The notes beneath the pieces were generated by a model. It had not been told where the DNA came from. It saw only the letters and a program-made list of their open reading frames with translations, and did no database searches. A stretch of DNA of 64,000 bases, from contig JBCAQO010000008.1 in the NCBI GenBank assembly GCA_039111635.1, positions 2,046,001 through 2,110,000 of the forward strand, read 5' to 3'. Position 1 is the stretch's first letter. Each line of letters starts with the position of its first letter. This DNA is from Heterobasidion occidentale (taxonomy: Eukaryota; Basidiomycota; Agaricomycetes; Russulales; Bondarzewiaceae). Position numbers and translations under genes: made by a program. Positions 12,125 through 24,537 of the stretch are shown piece after piece.

Positions 12125-12588
12125 AAGTACGTGATACAAGTCGAGAAGAAGGAAAGGTGATGGATAATCAGAGGGAGAGTGGGAGGATATGGGAACTTGA
12201 AGTACGGCAATTAGCAATTTGGGGACCCCCTGTACAAAAAATGGAACTTAGAAGCTGCTGAAGATGGGTCGTTGCGGGGCAACTAACTGGGGCCCGGACC
12301 AACCTCTCATAAGTAAGACAACAGAAGACGGCAGGCTTGATCCAATGCCGTGGGAGCCGTATGGGAATACAAAACTTGGGTTCAACAACGTGATCTTATG
12401 TACTCCCCCGAGGTAACTCAGATCCCTCACATGGATCACCCTTGATCCTATCGTCTCGTGCATCACCTCCTTTTTCTCCCACTTGAAAGCCCAATGCGAA
12501 TTCGGTATGCGCCGTCACCGAACCCTGAGCGCACACAGCGAGATGAGTTGCACGAGATATCCTAGTCTGCGAATCACCCCACAGATAA
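12125..12588. other. Intergenic, upstream of the zinc-cluster gene
   Basis: Holds the promoter of the minus-strand regulator and the 3' end region of SEN2. Short ORFs only; nothing recognised. Confidence 0.5.
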
Positions 12589-14015
12589 TCAATCCCGCAT
12601 TCTGGCCGGTATGAAGCGCCGCACGGCAATCTCTCGAATTGAGTATTGTGTCAGATACGCGGGGGATTGCAGCATATGGAGCGCAAGCCTTGACAGGGCC
12701 GGGATTGTCACATAAGACAATATAAGTGTCTGGATGAGGCATGGTATCAGCACAGCTACCGGCAAATATAGCACGTAACGTTACTTTTTGCACTTGAGAG
12801 TTGACGCGGTTTATAGTACTCAACCATTGCCAACTGAACGGTGCTACATTCTGGAGATCAAACGGCGACGTCTTTGCATCGTCTGGATCCTCGTACACCG
12901 GTATGAGGACCAAGGCGAATCTGGTGGGACCGCACGTAAAATCGGATCAAAGAGTGGAGGTATCGAGAAACGTACTCTGCGTGGTGGAATACAGGTCCCC
13001 GTTTGTACAAGAGATAATCTACACAAAATTTGATTCCATTCTTGACAACCCACCCGAGAGAGCGGTAGTGGTGATGGAAGACGTAGTTGATGAGGAAGGG
13101 GTTATCGGCGCGCGGGGGAAGCGTAAGGGGCGGGAGAAGTGTGGCATAGGTCGGTAAATGGGCAGATTGAAACGCCAGCCAGATGTCCGGAAGGGTCATA
13201 GGTTCCAGCTGCGGACAACGATCAGCACTAGTACAACGACGTGCGAATCATGCTCACTGATTTTGAATCAAGGACAGTCAAGCAATCGAGCGCCCAGATC
13301 AGGAAAAACGCCTCCGGTAGGGTGAGCTGCAGGTGCTCCAAATCCTCAAGAAGCTCCGCAGCATCATCTTCGTCCTGTTCCGGTGGTGTCTCCGGTAAAC
13401 TCACGGTTCCAGCATGGACAGTGGACGGTTTCCACGTTGCGGCAGATGGGATGGACGCTTTCGTTTCTTCGGCTGGGATAATGCGGCCTTCCGCAAACGC
13501 GGCCTCAGCCTCCGCAGCAGCAGCAGCAATGGCTCGTGCTCGATCTAACTTGAACTGCTTTCTCTCGGCTCTCCGTTTGGCAGTGACCTCTTCCGACGTC
13601 ATGTCTGGAGTGTCAGACTTCATTCATCAACTATCATTTGCTATCATTTGATGAGCATAGACATACATTTTCCAGCAGCATTCCGGGCATTGATTTTTCG
13701 TGCGAGCCAACTAGGCTCGCTCCGTGACAAATTACCCTTTCCAAAAAAACCGCGTCTCCACAAGATCATGGAATCCTTGGCATTCGTGACCCACACTGAG
13801 CGTGTCGTGGGATCAAATACACCTTCACAGTGAGGATTGACAATGCGCGATGCTGATATGCCGAACAGGCCCAAGACCGATGAGACTGCATTGCTCTCCG
13901 GGGCATCGAGCACAAGCGGGATAGGGTACGCGTAGATTCGGTTATTTTCCTCGCGTTTGCCGGCGGCTTTCCTTGCACCCGCACTGTTGCGTCCGCGATT
14001 GGATGATGAAGCCAT
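12589..14015 (-). CDS. SEN2: tRNA-splicing endonuclease catalytic subunit Sen2
   Basis: Catalytic subunit of the TSEN complex, which cuts the 5' splice site of intron-containing pre-tRNAs. Exons read downwards: 14015-13667, 13604-13258, 13208-12976, 12920-12785, 12729-12589, giving 401 residues, in frame throughout. The N-terminal domain has RIYAYPIPLVLD, GVFDPTTRSVWV and ILWRRGFFGKGNLSRSEPSW. A charged, alanine-rich helix (RRAERKQFKLDRARAIAAAAAEAE) links to the nuclease fold. The catalytic triad is visible: Tyr300 in YLLYKRG, His308 in HHAEF and Lys355 in SQVQK, with spacings as in yeast Sen2. IPVYEDP and SWQWLSTINRVNSQVQK are family signatures. It is divergent from the dynein gene with 230 bases between starts. 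Confidence 0.93.
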
Positions 14016-14245
14016 GCACAGATGAAATATTGCTTGTATGAACGAAGTCAAAGGAGACGGGGAAACGAATGAGGTGACTCGGATTGAAGGTGCAATGAAA
14101 GGAGATTCGGCCTGCCAAACAGCGCGTCAACAGCGCGATCGCACGTGGCCACTCTGGTAGCGACCCGTCTTGCTTGACTGCTCCCGTTCCTTGACCGCCT
14201 CCGAGACGACACAATTTATATACAATCCAACTCACGCCCGGAACA
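14016..14245. promoter_or_regulatory. Shared divergent promoter SEN2 / dynein intermediate chain
   Basis: The two ATGs face away from each other across only 230 bases, so both promoters and 5' leaders must share this interval. No TATA box seen. Confidence 0.55.
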
Positions 14246-16742
14246 ATGTCAGTGAATCAACGAAGGGCGGAGATTGAGGCAAAGCGTGCTAAGCTCGCCG
14301 AGCTTCGCAAGGCGCGGCAGGACCGACAAGCGGAGAGGCGAATTTCTGATACAGTGAGCTCAACACACCACCCTCTGTCACCGTCAACCTGACTCCCCAC
14401 CGGGAATCGAGGCAAATATTCCTTCTGCTGCACGCAGGGACGTCGACCAACTTGTGAACCAACTTGTTGGCGATGGCTCGTCATCGTTCCGCACACCAGA
14501 CATGACCCCTTCGCCCTCCGTGCCCGGCACACCGTCCTTGGGGCATGCAATCAATCTCCCTGGCCCCTCGGGTCTTAATCCCTCTGGAAGAGTCAGTCGT
14601 CAGAGCGATGCTGCGTCTGACCTGCTGAGCATGGGTACCACATTGATGAATTCCGGGACTGACAATATACTTGACCGGTGCGTACCTGTTCTCTGGTCAA
14701 CCACCATAGATGTAAATATCCTTGAAGGACCATGACGCCGCGTTTTATTCCGGACTTGATTGACGTAGAGCAAGAATTGTTTGAATTACCCCAACGAGTA
14801 CGCCCTACTATTGACTTCGTGCAGATTCAACTCATACAGCGTGTACAATCAGGAGCGTGTTACGTATAACAAGGAGATCCAGACAACTGATTTTGAGGAA
14901 CCTGCACAGCCACCCGACGAGGAAGAGATTCGGGAGCGGATCTTTCACGAGCGGGACTTGTTAGATGCTGAGCGGGCAAGGGAGAAGGAGCTCGAAGAGG
15001 AGAGCGTCCAGCTTGATAATGAGATTGAAAAAGAGCTTCGGGGTGAGTGTCCTCAGCAACCAGCGGTTTGAGTTTGTTATTTTCTGTTACTGAGCAATTT
15101 ATCCAGAGCTGACTGAGGAGGAAAGGACGAGCATTTTCACTGCACCTGAATTTTTGGACTTCGTTGAGCAGTCATCCAAGATTGTGCAACGAGCTTTGAA
15201 CGATAATTATGACTATATTCGCGACTATACCTCAGGCGCAGAGACAGGAGCGTGAGTATCATTCTTCTATGAATATTAGCGCGCAAGACATTTGACAAGG
15301 TTTGACCATTCAGGGACGACTCCGAAGGGAAGCGTGTCAAGCGAGTGTGCGCTTTCTGGGACGAGCGACAGTGCAAGAACAGGTCCATTACGGATGTGGA
15401 CTGGTCTCCAAAGGTACCCGTGATGTCCATACGCGCCCTATGCTATCGTTGACCCCGAATGTCAGTTCCCCGAGCTCAGCGTGGCATCATACAACAAAAA
15501 CCCTGCTGCGCTGAACGAACCAGACGGTATCGTCGCCGTATGGAACTTGCACCTCCTCGAACGGCCAGAATTTGTCTTCCACTCACAGGTGATTACTCAC
15601 GTCGCCCGTTGAAGATTAGTAACTGACACCTATTTGTAGTCTGATGTCCTCTCCGTGACGTTCTCACCGTTCCATTCAAACCTTGTCTTTGGCGGGACTT
15701 ACTCGGGCCAGATATTACTGTGGGACACACGATCGAAACATTTGCCGGTTCTGAAGACGCCGCTGTCCGCAGCCGGACATACCCATCCGGTGTACGCGAT
15801 GCAGATGGTTGGAACACAGAATGCGCACAACTTGATTACCAGTAGCACAGATGGTATGGTTTGCAGCTGGCTAGTGGACATGCTAGCGCAGCCGCAGGTG
15901 AGTACATCAATCCGTCATTCACAGTTCACGTCTCAAAATGAAACCTCAGGAAACACTTGAGCTCGTCCATGCAGGCCACAATAAGACCAATGAAGTGTCG
16001 ATCACGACGCTGGACTTCCCGGACAATGAGACGACAACCTTTTGGGTAGGCACTGAGGAAGGCAACATCTACCAGGCGAACCGTTATGACCGCGCGGGCG
16101 CAAAGGCGGGCCTTAATCAGTATGACGTTTACCGTGGCCATTCAGGCCCCGTCATGGGACTGCATTTCCATCCCACTATCGGGCCTGTGGATTTCTCCGA
16201 CCTGTTCCTGACCTGTTCTGTCGACTGGACCGTCAAGTTGTGGAGAGCCAGGTCGCTGGCGAAGACATCGACGACGGCACACAATGTTGCGCCGATCTAC
16301 TCGTTTGAAGAGGCAGATGACTACGTGTACGACGTGAAATGGCATCCCGCACACCCTGCACTGTTTGCGTCCGTCGATGGATCAGGCAAATTCGACCTGT
16401 GGAACCTGAACATCGACACGGAGGTCCGTACCTTCTCTTCTATTCTTGCATCGCGTGTACATGCTAAATAGGGGTCGGCATTTTGCGAAGGTTCCTGTCG
16501 TGTCTACGACCGTGAGTCCAGGGCATTCTATCAACAAGCTGCAATGGGACCGCAAAGATGGCCGGAGGGCCATCATGGGTGGCAGCGACGGCAGGCTTTA
16601 TGTGTACGATGTCGGGGATATGGCGATTCCTCGGGAGGCAGAGTGGAATGACATGCAGAAGACGACAGCTGGCTTGATCGGTGGGGGGCAGACGAATGGT
16701 GCTTTGGACGGGGATTCCTCTCGTGCCCTTACCGGTCGGTAA
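14246..16742 (+). CDS. Cytoplasmic dynein intermediate chain (WD40)
   Basis: Non-catalytic subunit of cytoplasmic dynein that links heavy chain, light chains and dynactin; in hyphae it serves nuclear migration and endosome transport. Ten exons (14246-14353, 14412-14677, 14728-14797, 14853-15042, 15107-15251, 15314-15413, 15466-15588, 15640-15897, 15950-16423, 16491-16742) give 661 residues in frame. The N-terminal charged single helix ([20 protein letters not shown]) is the dynactin-binding coiled coil. A Ser/Pro-rich linker, [15 protein letters not shown] and an acidic coil follow. The WD40 propeller contains [66 protein letters not shown] and [14 protein letters not shown]. The intron at 16424 uses a GTCCGT donor. 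Length and order match fungal homologues. Confidence 0.95.
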
Positions 16743-17167
16743 TCATCGATGGCATACTATGTGAGAGGATCTTTCTGGTTTGCGTAGATGGAATTCGGTT
16801 CGACGCTGTGAACCGATCACTAGCTCCCAGTATACCCCCATACCTTGATGCACGCTGTAATGATCTGTGCTACTGTGCGGACTTGATTTTGTCGCAGCAA
16901 ACGTGCGTTTCAGGACTGCCGGCGGGATGATGGAGCCCAGCCGCTCAAGCGTCTGTTCCGTGACTTCCGCCACGGCTCTCCGGCTCTAGCTGGCTCTAGC
17001 TCTGCAATGGCGGGCAACGTGAAATTCTCGTCGTAAATACGAAAGCCATATAAACGATGCAGTATTTGTGCCAGTCCGCTATCGCTCCACCTTTATCCTG
17101 AGACCGACCCAAGAATGTTTGGTGAGTGTCGGCGTGGTCACCAGCGGGACGCGGCGTGCCGTTACTT
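16743..17167. other. Intergenic, dynein 3' end to aminotransferase promoter
   Basis: About 425 bases without coding signal. Two tandem copies of a short ctagctggctctagct-type element occur near 16985-17000, probably chance. Confidence 0.4.
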
Positions 17168-19378
17168 ATGTTATCCCGAGCATTCATCCGCAGGGCACTC
17201 GTGTCCATCTTTCCTCCCGCGCATACCAACAACCCTCCATTGACCCCCAGCGCGTTCAATCTCTTCTCAAAACGCGCCATGTCAGCACAAAGCTTCCACC
17301 AGGTACGTCTCCGTGCGGCGAAGGCCCCCAGTGAACCGGCGGAGTTGTCCTGATCAGATAGTCTTTCCATCTCATCGCGTTAGGCCCCGCACAAGTGAGT
17401 ACATTGGATACATTGGAAGGTTTGACGCTGAGTGGGCTTGACTCTGGATTTTGCGTCAAAAGGCTGCTATTGTGAGTCCTACTTCATCGCGATGAACGCC
17501 CCGCATATTGAGTCATTATCATCTCCAGAATCCCTGGCCCAGTCGAAGTTACGGATGAGGTACACTCTTCCTCTCGCCCCTCACAACGCGTACGAGGAAT
17601 GCACCCTCATTCCTGCTTGTTCGCTTCATGGTCAGGTCCTCTTCGCAAACGCCCACCCCTCCGTCTCCCATATGTCCGCGGAATTCGTGTCTGCTTTTGG
17701 TGACAGCCTGCGCATGACAAGGTGCGCACTACTCGATCGGCGTCCTCATTCCGTCCAACGTAAAATTCATCAGGGAGGTCGTCTACTCCAAGGATGCGCA
17801 GCCATTCCTCATCTCAGGATCGGGAACCTTGGGCTGGGACCAGGTAGGCTGGCGTAAACAGCCTTGTTACTATCATCCTCTTCTCCTGAAACTCATGTCG
17901 GGCCCCGCATTTATTCTTAGGTTTCTTCGAATCTCGTGGAGGCTGGTGAGAATGCTCTAGTGCTCAACACGGGCTACTTTGGCGAAAGCTTCGCTGATTG
18001 GTGTGTACAGAGACCGACTCGCGCCCCGATAGTCTGCTGATATTGCTCCGTGCAGCCTCCGGACATATGGCGCCAATGTCGATCAAATCAAGGCCGAATT
18101 AGGTACCACCGTCAGCCTCAAAGAGGTCGAAAAAGCGTTGCAGGCCAAGAAGTATAAGATTGTCACGATTACCCACGTAGACACATCCACAGGCACGTCT
18201 ATTCCCGTTCTTTCTATACTCATATTTCTGAACGTTCTCTACGCTAGCTGTTCTGTCGAATCCGAAGGCGGTTGCTGAGTCGTGAGGAGAGTGTCACCAG
18301 ACACGCTCGTGATTTTGGATGCTGTTTGCGCCGTGGCGAGCGAGGAGATTCGCATGGATGACTGGAGCATCGATGTAGTCGTATCTGCTAGCCAGAAAGG
18401 CCTTGGTGCACCCCCCGGTCTCAGCGTCGTCGTTGCCAGCCAGAAAGCATTGCAGGTGAGCGACGCCGCGCGTCACATACCACTTCCATCTCACAAATAC
18501 CTCGAAATAAGGTAGCTGCAGCACGATCGACACCTGTCTCTTCGTACTATGCGAGCTGGAAGAGGTAAACGCCTTTCTCTTGATTTATTGAATCGTCACT
18601 AACGTGCACCAGATGGCTTCCCATCATGACAGCGTACGAGAAAGGATCAGCCGCCTACTTCGCCACTCCTCCGGTCAACCTCATCTTTGCGTTCAACCAA
18701 TCCCTGACACAGATCGTCAAAGGCTCGCCATCCCTCGAGGAGCGCTTCAAGCTCCACGCGGACGCTAGCAACCGTCTCAAGGCGGCAGCCAAAGAGCTCG
18801 GCCTGAAGCAACTCGCTGCTGACCCCTCAATAGCTGCGAATGGCATGACAGCGGTAAGCTTTAGATAATGCACTGTCACCTAGAGCATTCGTGGCTGACA
18901 CGAGGGGATAGCTGTGGTGTCCTCCGGGCGTGAAGTCATCAGAGCTACTACCCCTCTTCCTCAAGAAGGGTGTCGTTATTGCAGGTGGCCTAGGCGCGGA
19001 AAAAGGTTTGCTTTCCACCCCGTTCTGCTCGCCTACCGTCCACCTGCTCACACCTTTCCACCTCCCTCTAGATAACTACTTCCGCATAGGGTAAGTCGCA
19101 GGCGCTCTTTTCCTCATATTGCACTATCGAGGCTAATTTGCCTCACCACAGCCATATGGGCACCACGGTCGCGAACGTGGAGCGCGGGGACGTCGAACGC
19201 ATCATCGCGGTGCTGAAGGAGGTGATCGCAGAGGCAACAAGTAAGAGTGCATGACGAGGAACCGATCGTTCCGGGACAATGTGTCTGCAGCGTGTATAAT
19301 CAAATTCTGATCGCTCATTCCTTCACTGCAGGCCGCCCCTCCGGAGAGTCTGCCGCTGCTGTGCAGCCCCGACTTTGA
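17168..19378 (+). CDS. AGX1: Alanine-glyoxylate aminotransferase (one frame break)
   Basis: PLP-dependent class V aminotransferase making glycine and pyruvate from glyoxylate and alanine. Fifteen exons: 17168-17302, 17384-17394, 17463-17471, 17529-17559, 17636-17721, 17774-17843, 17921-18000, 18056-18192, 18248-18455, 18512-18564, 18613-18853, 18912-19005, 19072-19090, 19152-19240, 19332-19378. Family blocks: HKLLLIPGPVEVTDEVLFA, FLISGSGTLGWDQ, VLNTGYFGESFAD, THVDTSTAVLS, DAVCAVASEEIRMDDW, PLP lysine in SASQKGLGAPPG, YFATPPVNLIFAFN, GHMGTTVANVERGD. One G seems lost near 18279 (AEVVRRVSP). Start choice: ATG at 17168 adds a 37-residue basic, mitochondrial-looking leader; the in-frame ATG at 17279 gives a shorter 399-residue form like cytosolic or peroxisomal relatives. 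Exons 2 and 3 are only 11 and 9 bases. Intron 8 has a GC donor. Confidence 0.9.
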
Positions 19379-19781
19379 ATTCACATTTCGCTAAGATCTA
19401 AGCGCAATTAAGGGATTGTCATCCGGCGTTGGGTACCTGCTCATTAATACACCCAGCCCCGAGCATGTTTGCACTGGCTAGCCAGCCGCCCATAGCAAAA
19501 GTAGACTGAGCCCATCAACAGTGCCTCTGATTGTCACGGAGGTACGATCCAGGAAGAAAGCGTCCTGCCGGTACGTCATCTTGCAGACCTATGCCAAGTA
19601 CCACTCTCCGCCCAAAATCACTCCGCGGCAAACATCCCAAGCACTGAAAGCGCTCACAGACAGATGTTTGCGAATATGACTGAATAAAGATGCGTTATGG
19701 AACAATTACGATTACAAATGCACAACGTTAGATGTAGAGTCTCCCAATCCCAGCGATAAAACCCCCCTCCACCTGAACACA
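19379..19781. other. Intergenic, convergent 3' ends of AGX1 and MET5
   Basis: About 400 bases with the two 3' untranslated regions; no coding signal. Confidence 0.5.
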
Positions 19782-22700
19782 CTATGCAGCGAGAGCGATC
19801 TCCCGGTGTGGCGCCTCGCCGCCCATGCGATCGTACCACGCAGCCCCGGAGGTCGTCGGTGCGATGTACCCCGCGCGGATGACGAAATCGCCAAAGCGCT
19901 CGCCGTCTCCCGTTCGAGCGCGTAGCGCTTGATCATCGGCTCGAGGATGGCGAGGATCTCGGGCTCCGTCACGCTCTCTGCATATCACGAAAATAACGAT
20001 CGTCAGGAATTCGCACACGAGCGAACGCTGCTGCAATACGCGGACGGACCTCTGTAGATCTTGTTCAGGCGCTGCCCATAAAAGCCTCCCCCGAGCAGCA
20101 TGAGGTACGTCCCGGGCGCCTTGCCCACGAATGCGATCTCTGCGTGCGGGGCGCGTCAGCTCACATGAGACGATCGACCACCGGCGGGGGATCACGAACC
20201 AGCGATATACGGTCGGGCACAGCCGTTCGGGCACCCTGTCATGCGCATGACGATCGAGTCGTTGCGAAGGCCATTTTCTTCGCAAATCTTTTCGACCTTG
20301 TCCACGAGAAGAGGGAGATACTGTATATATGCGGTATCCCCAGTCAGTACCCCAAATGCCAACGCAAAGTGATCAACGTACCCGTTCCGATTCGGCCATG
20401 GCAAGTCCTGGGCGTTCACATCGATTGAGCACGCAAATCAGCTGTGGCCTCATGACCGTTACTCACCGCATGTAGGGAACGCGACGCAAGCCGAGGACGA
20501 CAGACGCAGCGCAGAGAAATTCACGTTGTCCAACTTGTACAGCGCGAGCAGCCGCTTAATCTCGGGCAAGTCCTCCGTCGACCTCGGTGATGATCAGATG
20601 CTGGTTGGCCGTCAGCCGGAACCGCCCTTGTGGACCTTCGCGATCTCCCTCAGCGCGTCTTGAAGTCGCGGTCCGGCTCGTCCTGGATGCGCCCGTTCTC
20701 GATGAAGCACGTGAAGTGGTGCTTGCCGTCCTCGCCGGTCTTCCATCCAAAGTCGTCCGTGTTGCGGTCGAACGAGAACGGACGGGCGGGCTGGAGGTGG
20801 TACCCAAGCAATTTCTCGACCTCTGCCTGGAACGTCTCCAGGCCCATCCGTCAATAGTGTACTTCAAGCGGGCGTTCTTTCGGCTGCGCAGCGAGGAGAC
20901 ACGACGTCAAATAACCTCTAATTCGATCAGAGAGCGTCAACTTACTCGGCGCGATTGCCGTTGTCTCTTTGCACGATCATGATCTTCTCAGCCACCTCCG
21001 CACCCTGCTCGGGCGTGCAGAAGCCAAGGATCGAACCGGTTCGCGGATACGTCTTCTTGTTACCATGGGTGACACCCATACCTCCGCCGGCAGTGACGTT
21101 GAATCCGGCAAGTTCGCCGTCTTCGCCCATGATGGCGATGAACCCAACATCATTTGCAAAGACATCGACGTCGTTCGTCGGAGGAACCGCGATCGCCACT
21201 TTGAACTGAGATACAGGTGTCAGACAAGCTGACGAGATTTACACAAGGAACGGCCACGCACCTTCCGCGGAAGATAGAACTCGCCATAGAGGGGCTCAAA
21301 GTCCTGCAAAGCCTCGCCAGCCACAAGCTTCTTGTCGAGCCAGATCTCATGGTATGCCGAAGTCCTCGGGAGGAGGCGCTCGCTGACGTTCTTCGCAAAC
21401 TCGTACACCTGAGCGTGCAACCTGCTGTAGGTCGGTATGCAAGACACAAGGACGTTGCTATCGGGGACAAAAAAAGACCGCATCAGTCAACTAGACTCGA
21501 ACAATCAGCTGTCAGGAAAAATCAGATACCGATTGACGTCTCCGCACGCCGCCAGAGTGTCCAAGAGCGCCCTGTTGATGTCCTGGATTGAGGGCTTCAG
21601 GTGCCGCTTGATGACCCCGTGGAACTGGAACGTCTGGCGCGTCGTGAGCTTGAAGTTCCCGCACCCGTGCTCGTCCGAGATCTGGTCCATCGCGAGCCAC
21701 TGCTGCGGCGAGCACACGCCGCCGGGCATGCGCACGCGGATCATGAACGAATACGCGGGCTCGACGCCCTGCGCCTGCCGCTCGTCGCGGATGTCGCGGT
21801 CGTCCTGCTGGTAGATGCCGTGGAACTTGGTGAGCTGCGTGTCGCTCGGGGCGAGCGCGCCCGTCGTCGTGTCGGCCAGGCCCTCCGCGATCGTCCCGCG
21901 CAGGTACTGCGACGCGATCTTGATGTGCTCGTTCGTAATCGGCTCCGGCTCGGCCTCCGTCACCTCGATCGAGTCGACGCCGAGCGCCTTCCACAGCAGT
22001 GGCTCCCAGACCTTGTAGCCGGTCTCCGAGCCGTCCGCGTCCTGGTCGTCACCGAGGCCCAGATCCGCGATGCGCTCGCCTCCGAGCTGCGCGAGGCGCG
22101 AGTCCAGGTCCTTCCCGGGCTTGTTGTAGTAGTGCGCATCCTCGGCCCGTGGCCAGTAGTGGCTGTCGCCCATAGCGAACACGGAGAACTTGAGGTTCGA
22201 GAGGACCTTCTCGCCTTTCGCGACCGCGGCGTTTACAGCCTTGAAAAAGTTCCTCGCGTTCTGCGGGGGCTCGCCTTGACCGGCGGTGGACGTGACGAAC
22301 ACGACGTGCTCCTCCTGCGCGAGACCCTCCAAGCTCATCGAGTCCAGGAAGTGGATCGTGACGGACAGCCCCCGCGCCTGGGCACGACGCGCCAACCTCT
22401 TCGCCTTCTTCTCCGCCGCGCCTCCGTCGGACGCGTACAGGACCAGCAACGGCGGCGCGTCGATGCCGTCGAGCAGCTCCGCGTACGCCTGCTGCGCCTT
22501 CCTCTTCCTCGCCTCCTTCACGCTCTCGCCCAAGCTGCTGACCAGCTCCGACGCCAGCTGGGGCTTCGACCGCACGAGCTGCGAGAGGTGGTTCTGGCGG
22601 TCGAGGAACGCCTGCAGGTCGTTCTTGATGGCATCAGAGTCGAGAGAAAACGGCTCCTTGCCCTGCGCCTCCTTGCTCGGGTCCCAGCGGTACAGGGGCC

Positions 22701-24537
22701 AATAGCCAGAGTCCACGGCCAGCTTCGTCTCCTTCAACAGCTCGAGCGCCGCGGAATCTTCACTGGTGTAGGGTAGATAGGCGAGAACAACGCTGGGTCC
22801 GTTGAATTTGTCCGCCTCCATGAGGGATTGGAGAACCTGCGCATACGAGGAGTACACGGCGACGCTGGCAACGTAGGCGTCGCCGTGGTTCATCGCGTAC
22901 AGCCCGACATCGTGCTTGCGACGGTGAGGGTCACCAGCGTTCCGCGAGGAATACGGCAGGGTGTCGAGTATGAGGATGTTGATGTTGAGACCTGAGGCGA
23001 TGGCATGGTGCAGGCCAGAGGAACCCAGATCGTACGACCACGCGTCGGATCCGATGATCCACCTCGACAGCGCCGGAAAGTGGGCTCGAAGGGCGAGGAC
23101 GCGATCCGCAGCCTTGTGCGCGACGGATGCGGTCTCGAGGGCTTCGACGATTTCGATGCCGAGCTGCCGGCTCTTCACACCGTCGTCTTTTGCGAGGCTC
23201 CACTGGCTCAGGAGCGCGTGGAGCTCGGGCTCGACGTCGCCGGTCTGCAGGAGATCCTGGACGGCACGGATGAGATCGGAGCGCTGCTCGAGCTCTCCGC
23301 GAATGCGGCCCAGAGCAAATTCGGGGCTCGTGGCCATCTCTCCCTGCGAGGACACGAGGGCGGGGGAGTTGGAGATCTCCATCCGGTCGCCGAAAAGGTG
23401 GGAGAGGATTTTGGTGTAGGATGATTCGTGTTTTGGAACCTGCGGCGCTGCGACGGGGGCAGATTCCGAAATGGCGGAGGGGCCGAGCATGAGGCGCTCT
23501 GGAGGGGGCAATGTCTGTGCGCTCTCGACGAGGCTCAGAATGTCGTCAGACTGGATAGAACTCGCGTCGCCGAGAGTCGCACTATGCACGACCGGCCGTG
23601 TCTCGGGATCATGATGCTGAAGGGAGCTGAGGATCTCGAGGAAGACAGGCGTCCACTTCATAGACCACTTGGCGATTTGCTCGAGCACGATGACCCGTTT
23701 TGCGGACGAGGGGATGGAGCTCGCGATCCGCGAGGAGGGGAACGGAGTGACGAGAGAGATGTCCACGAACGAGACGCCTTCGACTGTAAAGTCGAAGTTT
23801 GCGCGTCCGAGGATAAAGATGACAGTGTGAGGCTCTGGGCTCCCATGCTGGACGGTCGGACGCTGCGTCCGGCGGACCAAGGCAAGAGTGGACAATGCGG
23901 CCGACTCGTAAGCCTTGAGCAGGTCGGCTGTCGCCGGGTCTGTGGAAGAGTGTGCAAGAGGGGAGGAAAGACTGAGACTGGACATGCTGGGACTGTGGGC
24001 ATGACCATTGGCCCTAGAGGGGGAGCGCTTCTCTGCGATGAGAAACGGCTGAACCTGATCCTCTGCAACCTCCTCCACCGTCTCGTTCTGGCTTCCGACG
24101 TGGAATACGTGAACGACGGCTTTCCTCTCGGAGCGCGCAAGACGAGAAGCGAGCAGTGCATTGTCGTGGGCTTGCTGGGCGGTAGAGGAGTGAAGGAAGT
24201 ACGGGACCGCTGAGCGGAGGATAGCGGCGTCGGACAGGTCGTTATCCGCAGCGAGGTGCAAGACAAGGGGGAGCGACGAGAGCTCTGCGATGTGAGGTAG
24301 GAGGCGGGTCAAAGCCTGAGAGGTAGAGGAGGTGTAGGCGAGCAAAGAGGCTGCGTGATCCCGGAGAAGGATTGATGCAGGGTCAGCCGCGCGTGGGATG
24401 GAGATCAACGAAGCGCCCCGCGAGTTTCGCGGCGAGGCCTTCCAGTAGTTAGAGAAAGCGGACTGCGAGTCGACGACGACGTCGGAGGCAAGGTATGCGA
24501 CCCGTGCGACTGCCGCGATAGATGGGGTGACCGACAT
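19782..24537 (-). CDS. MET5: Sulfite reductase (NADPH) beta subunit (several frame breaks)
   Basis: Haemoprotein subunit of sulfite reductase; reduces sulfite to sulfide with six electrons in sulfate assimilation, feeding cysteine and methionine synthesis. Exons downwards: 24537-21530, 21457-21262, 21205-20946, 20883-20467, 20407-20382, 20320-20200, 20139-20050, 19977-19782; about 1,439 residues after allowing for lost bases, close to yeast Met5. An N-terminal pyruvate-oxidoreductase-like region is followed by a flavodoxin-like domain near residue 690 ([37 protein letters not shown]). Then comes the sirohaem/4Fe-4S half: [31 protein letters not shown], and ligand cysteines in [17 protein letters not shown] and [12 protein letters not shown]. 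Probable single-base losses lie near 20850, 20656, 20621 and 19903, plus a two-base loss near 20580. Start chosen at [15 protein letters not shown]. Confidence 0.95.

Noticed and set aside
21601..22776. 391-codon plus-strand ORF inside MET5
   Set aside because: Mirror frame of the GC-rich, strongly conserved flavodoxin and haemoprotein coding sequence; residue composition is Arg/Leu-rich as expected of a shadow.
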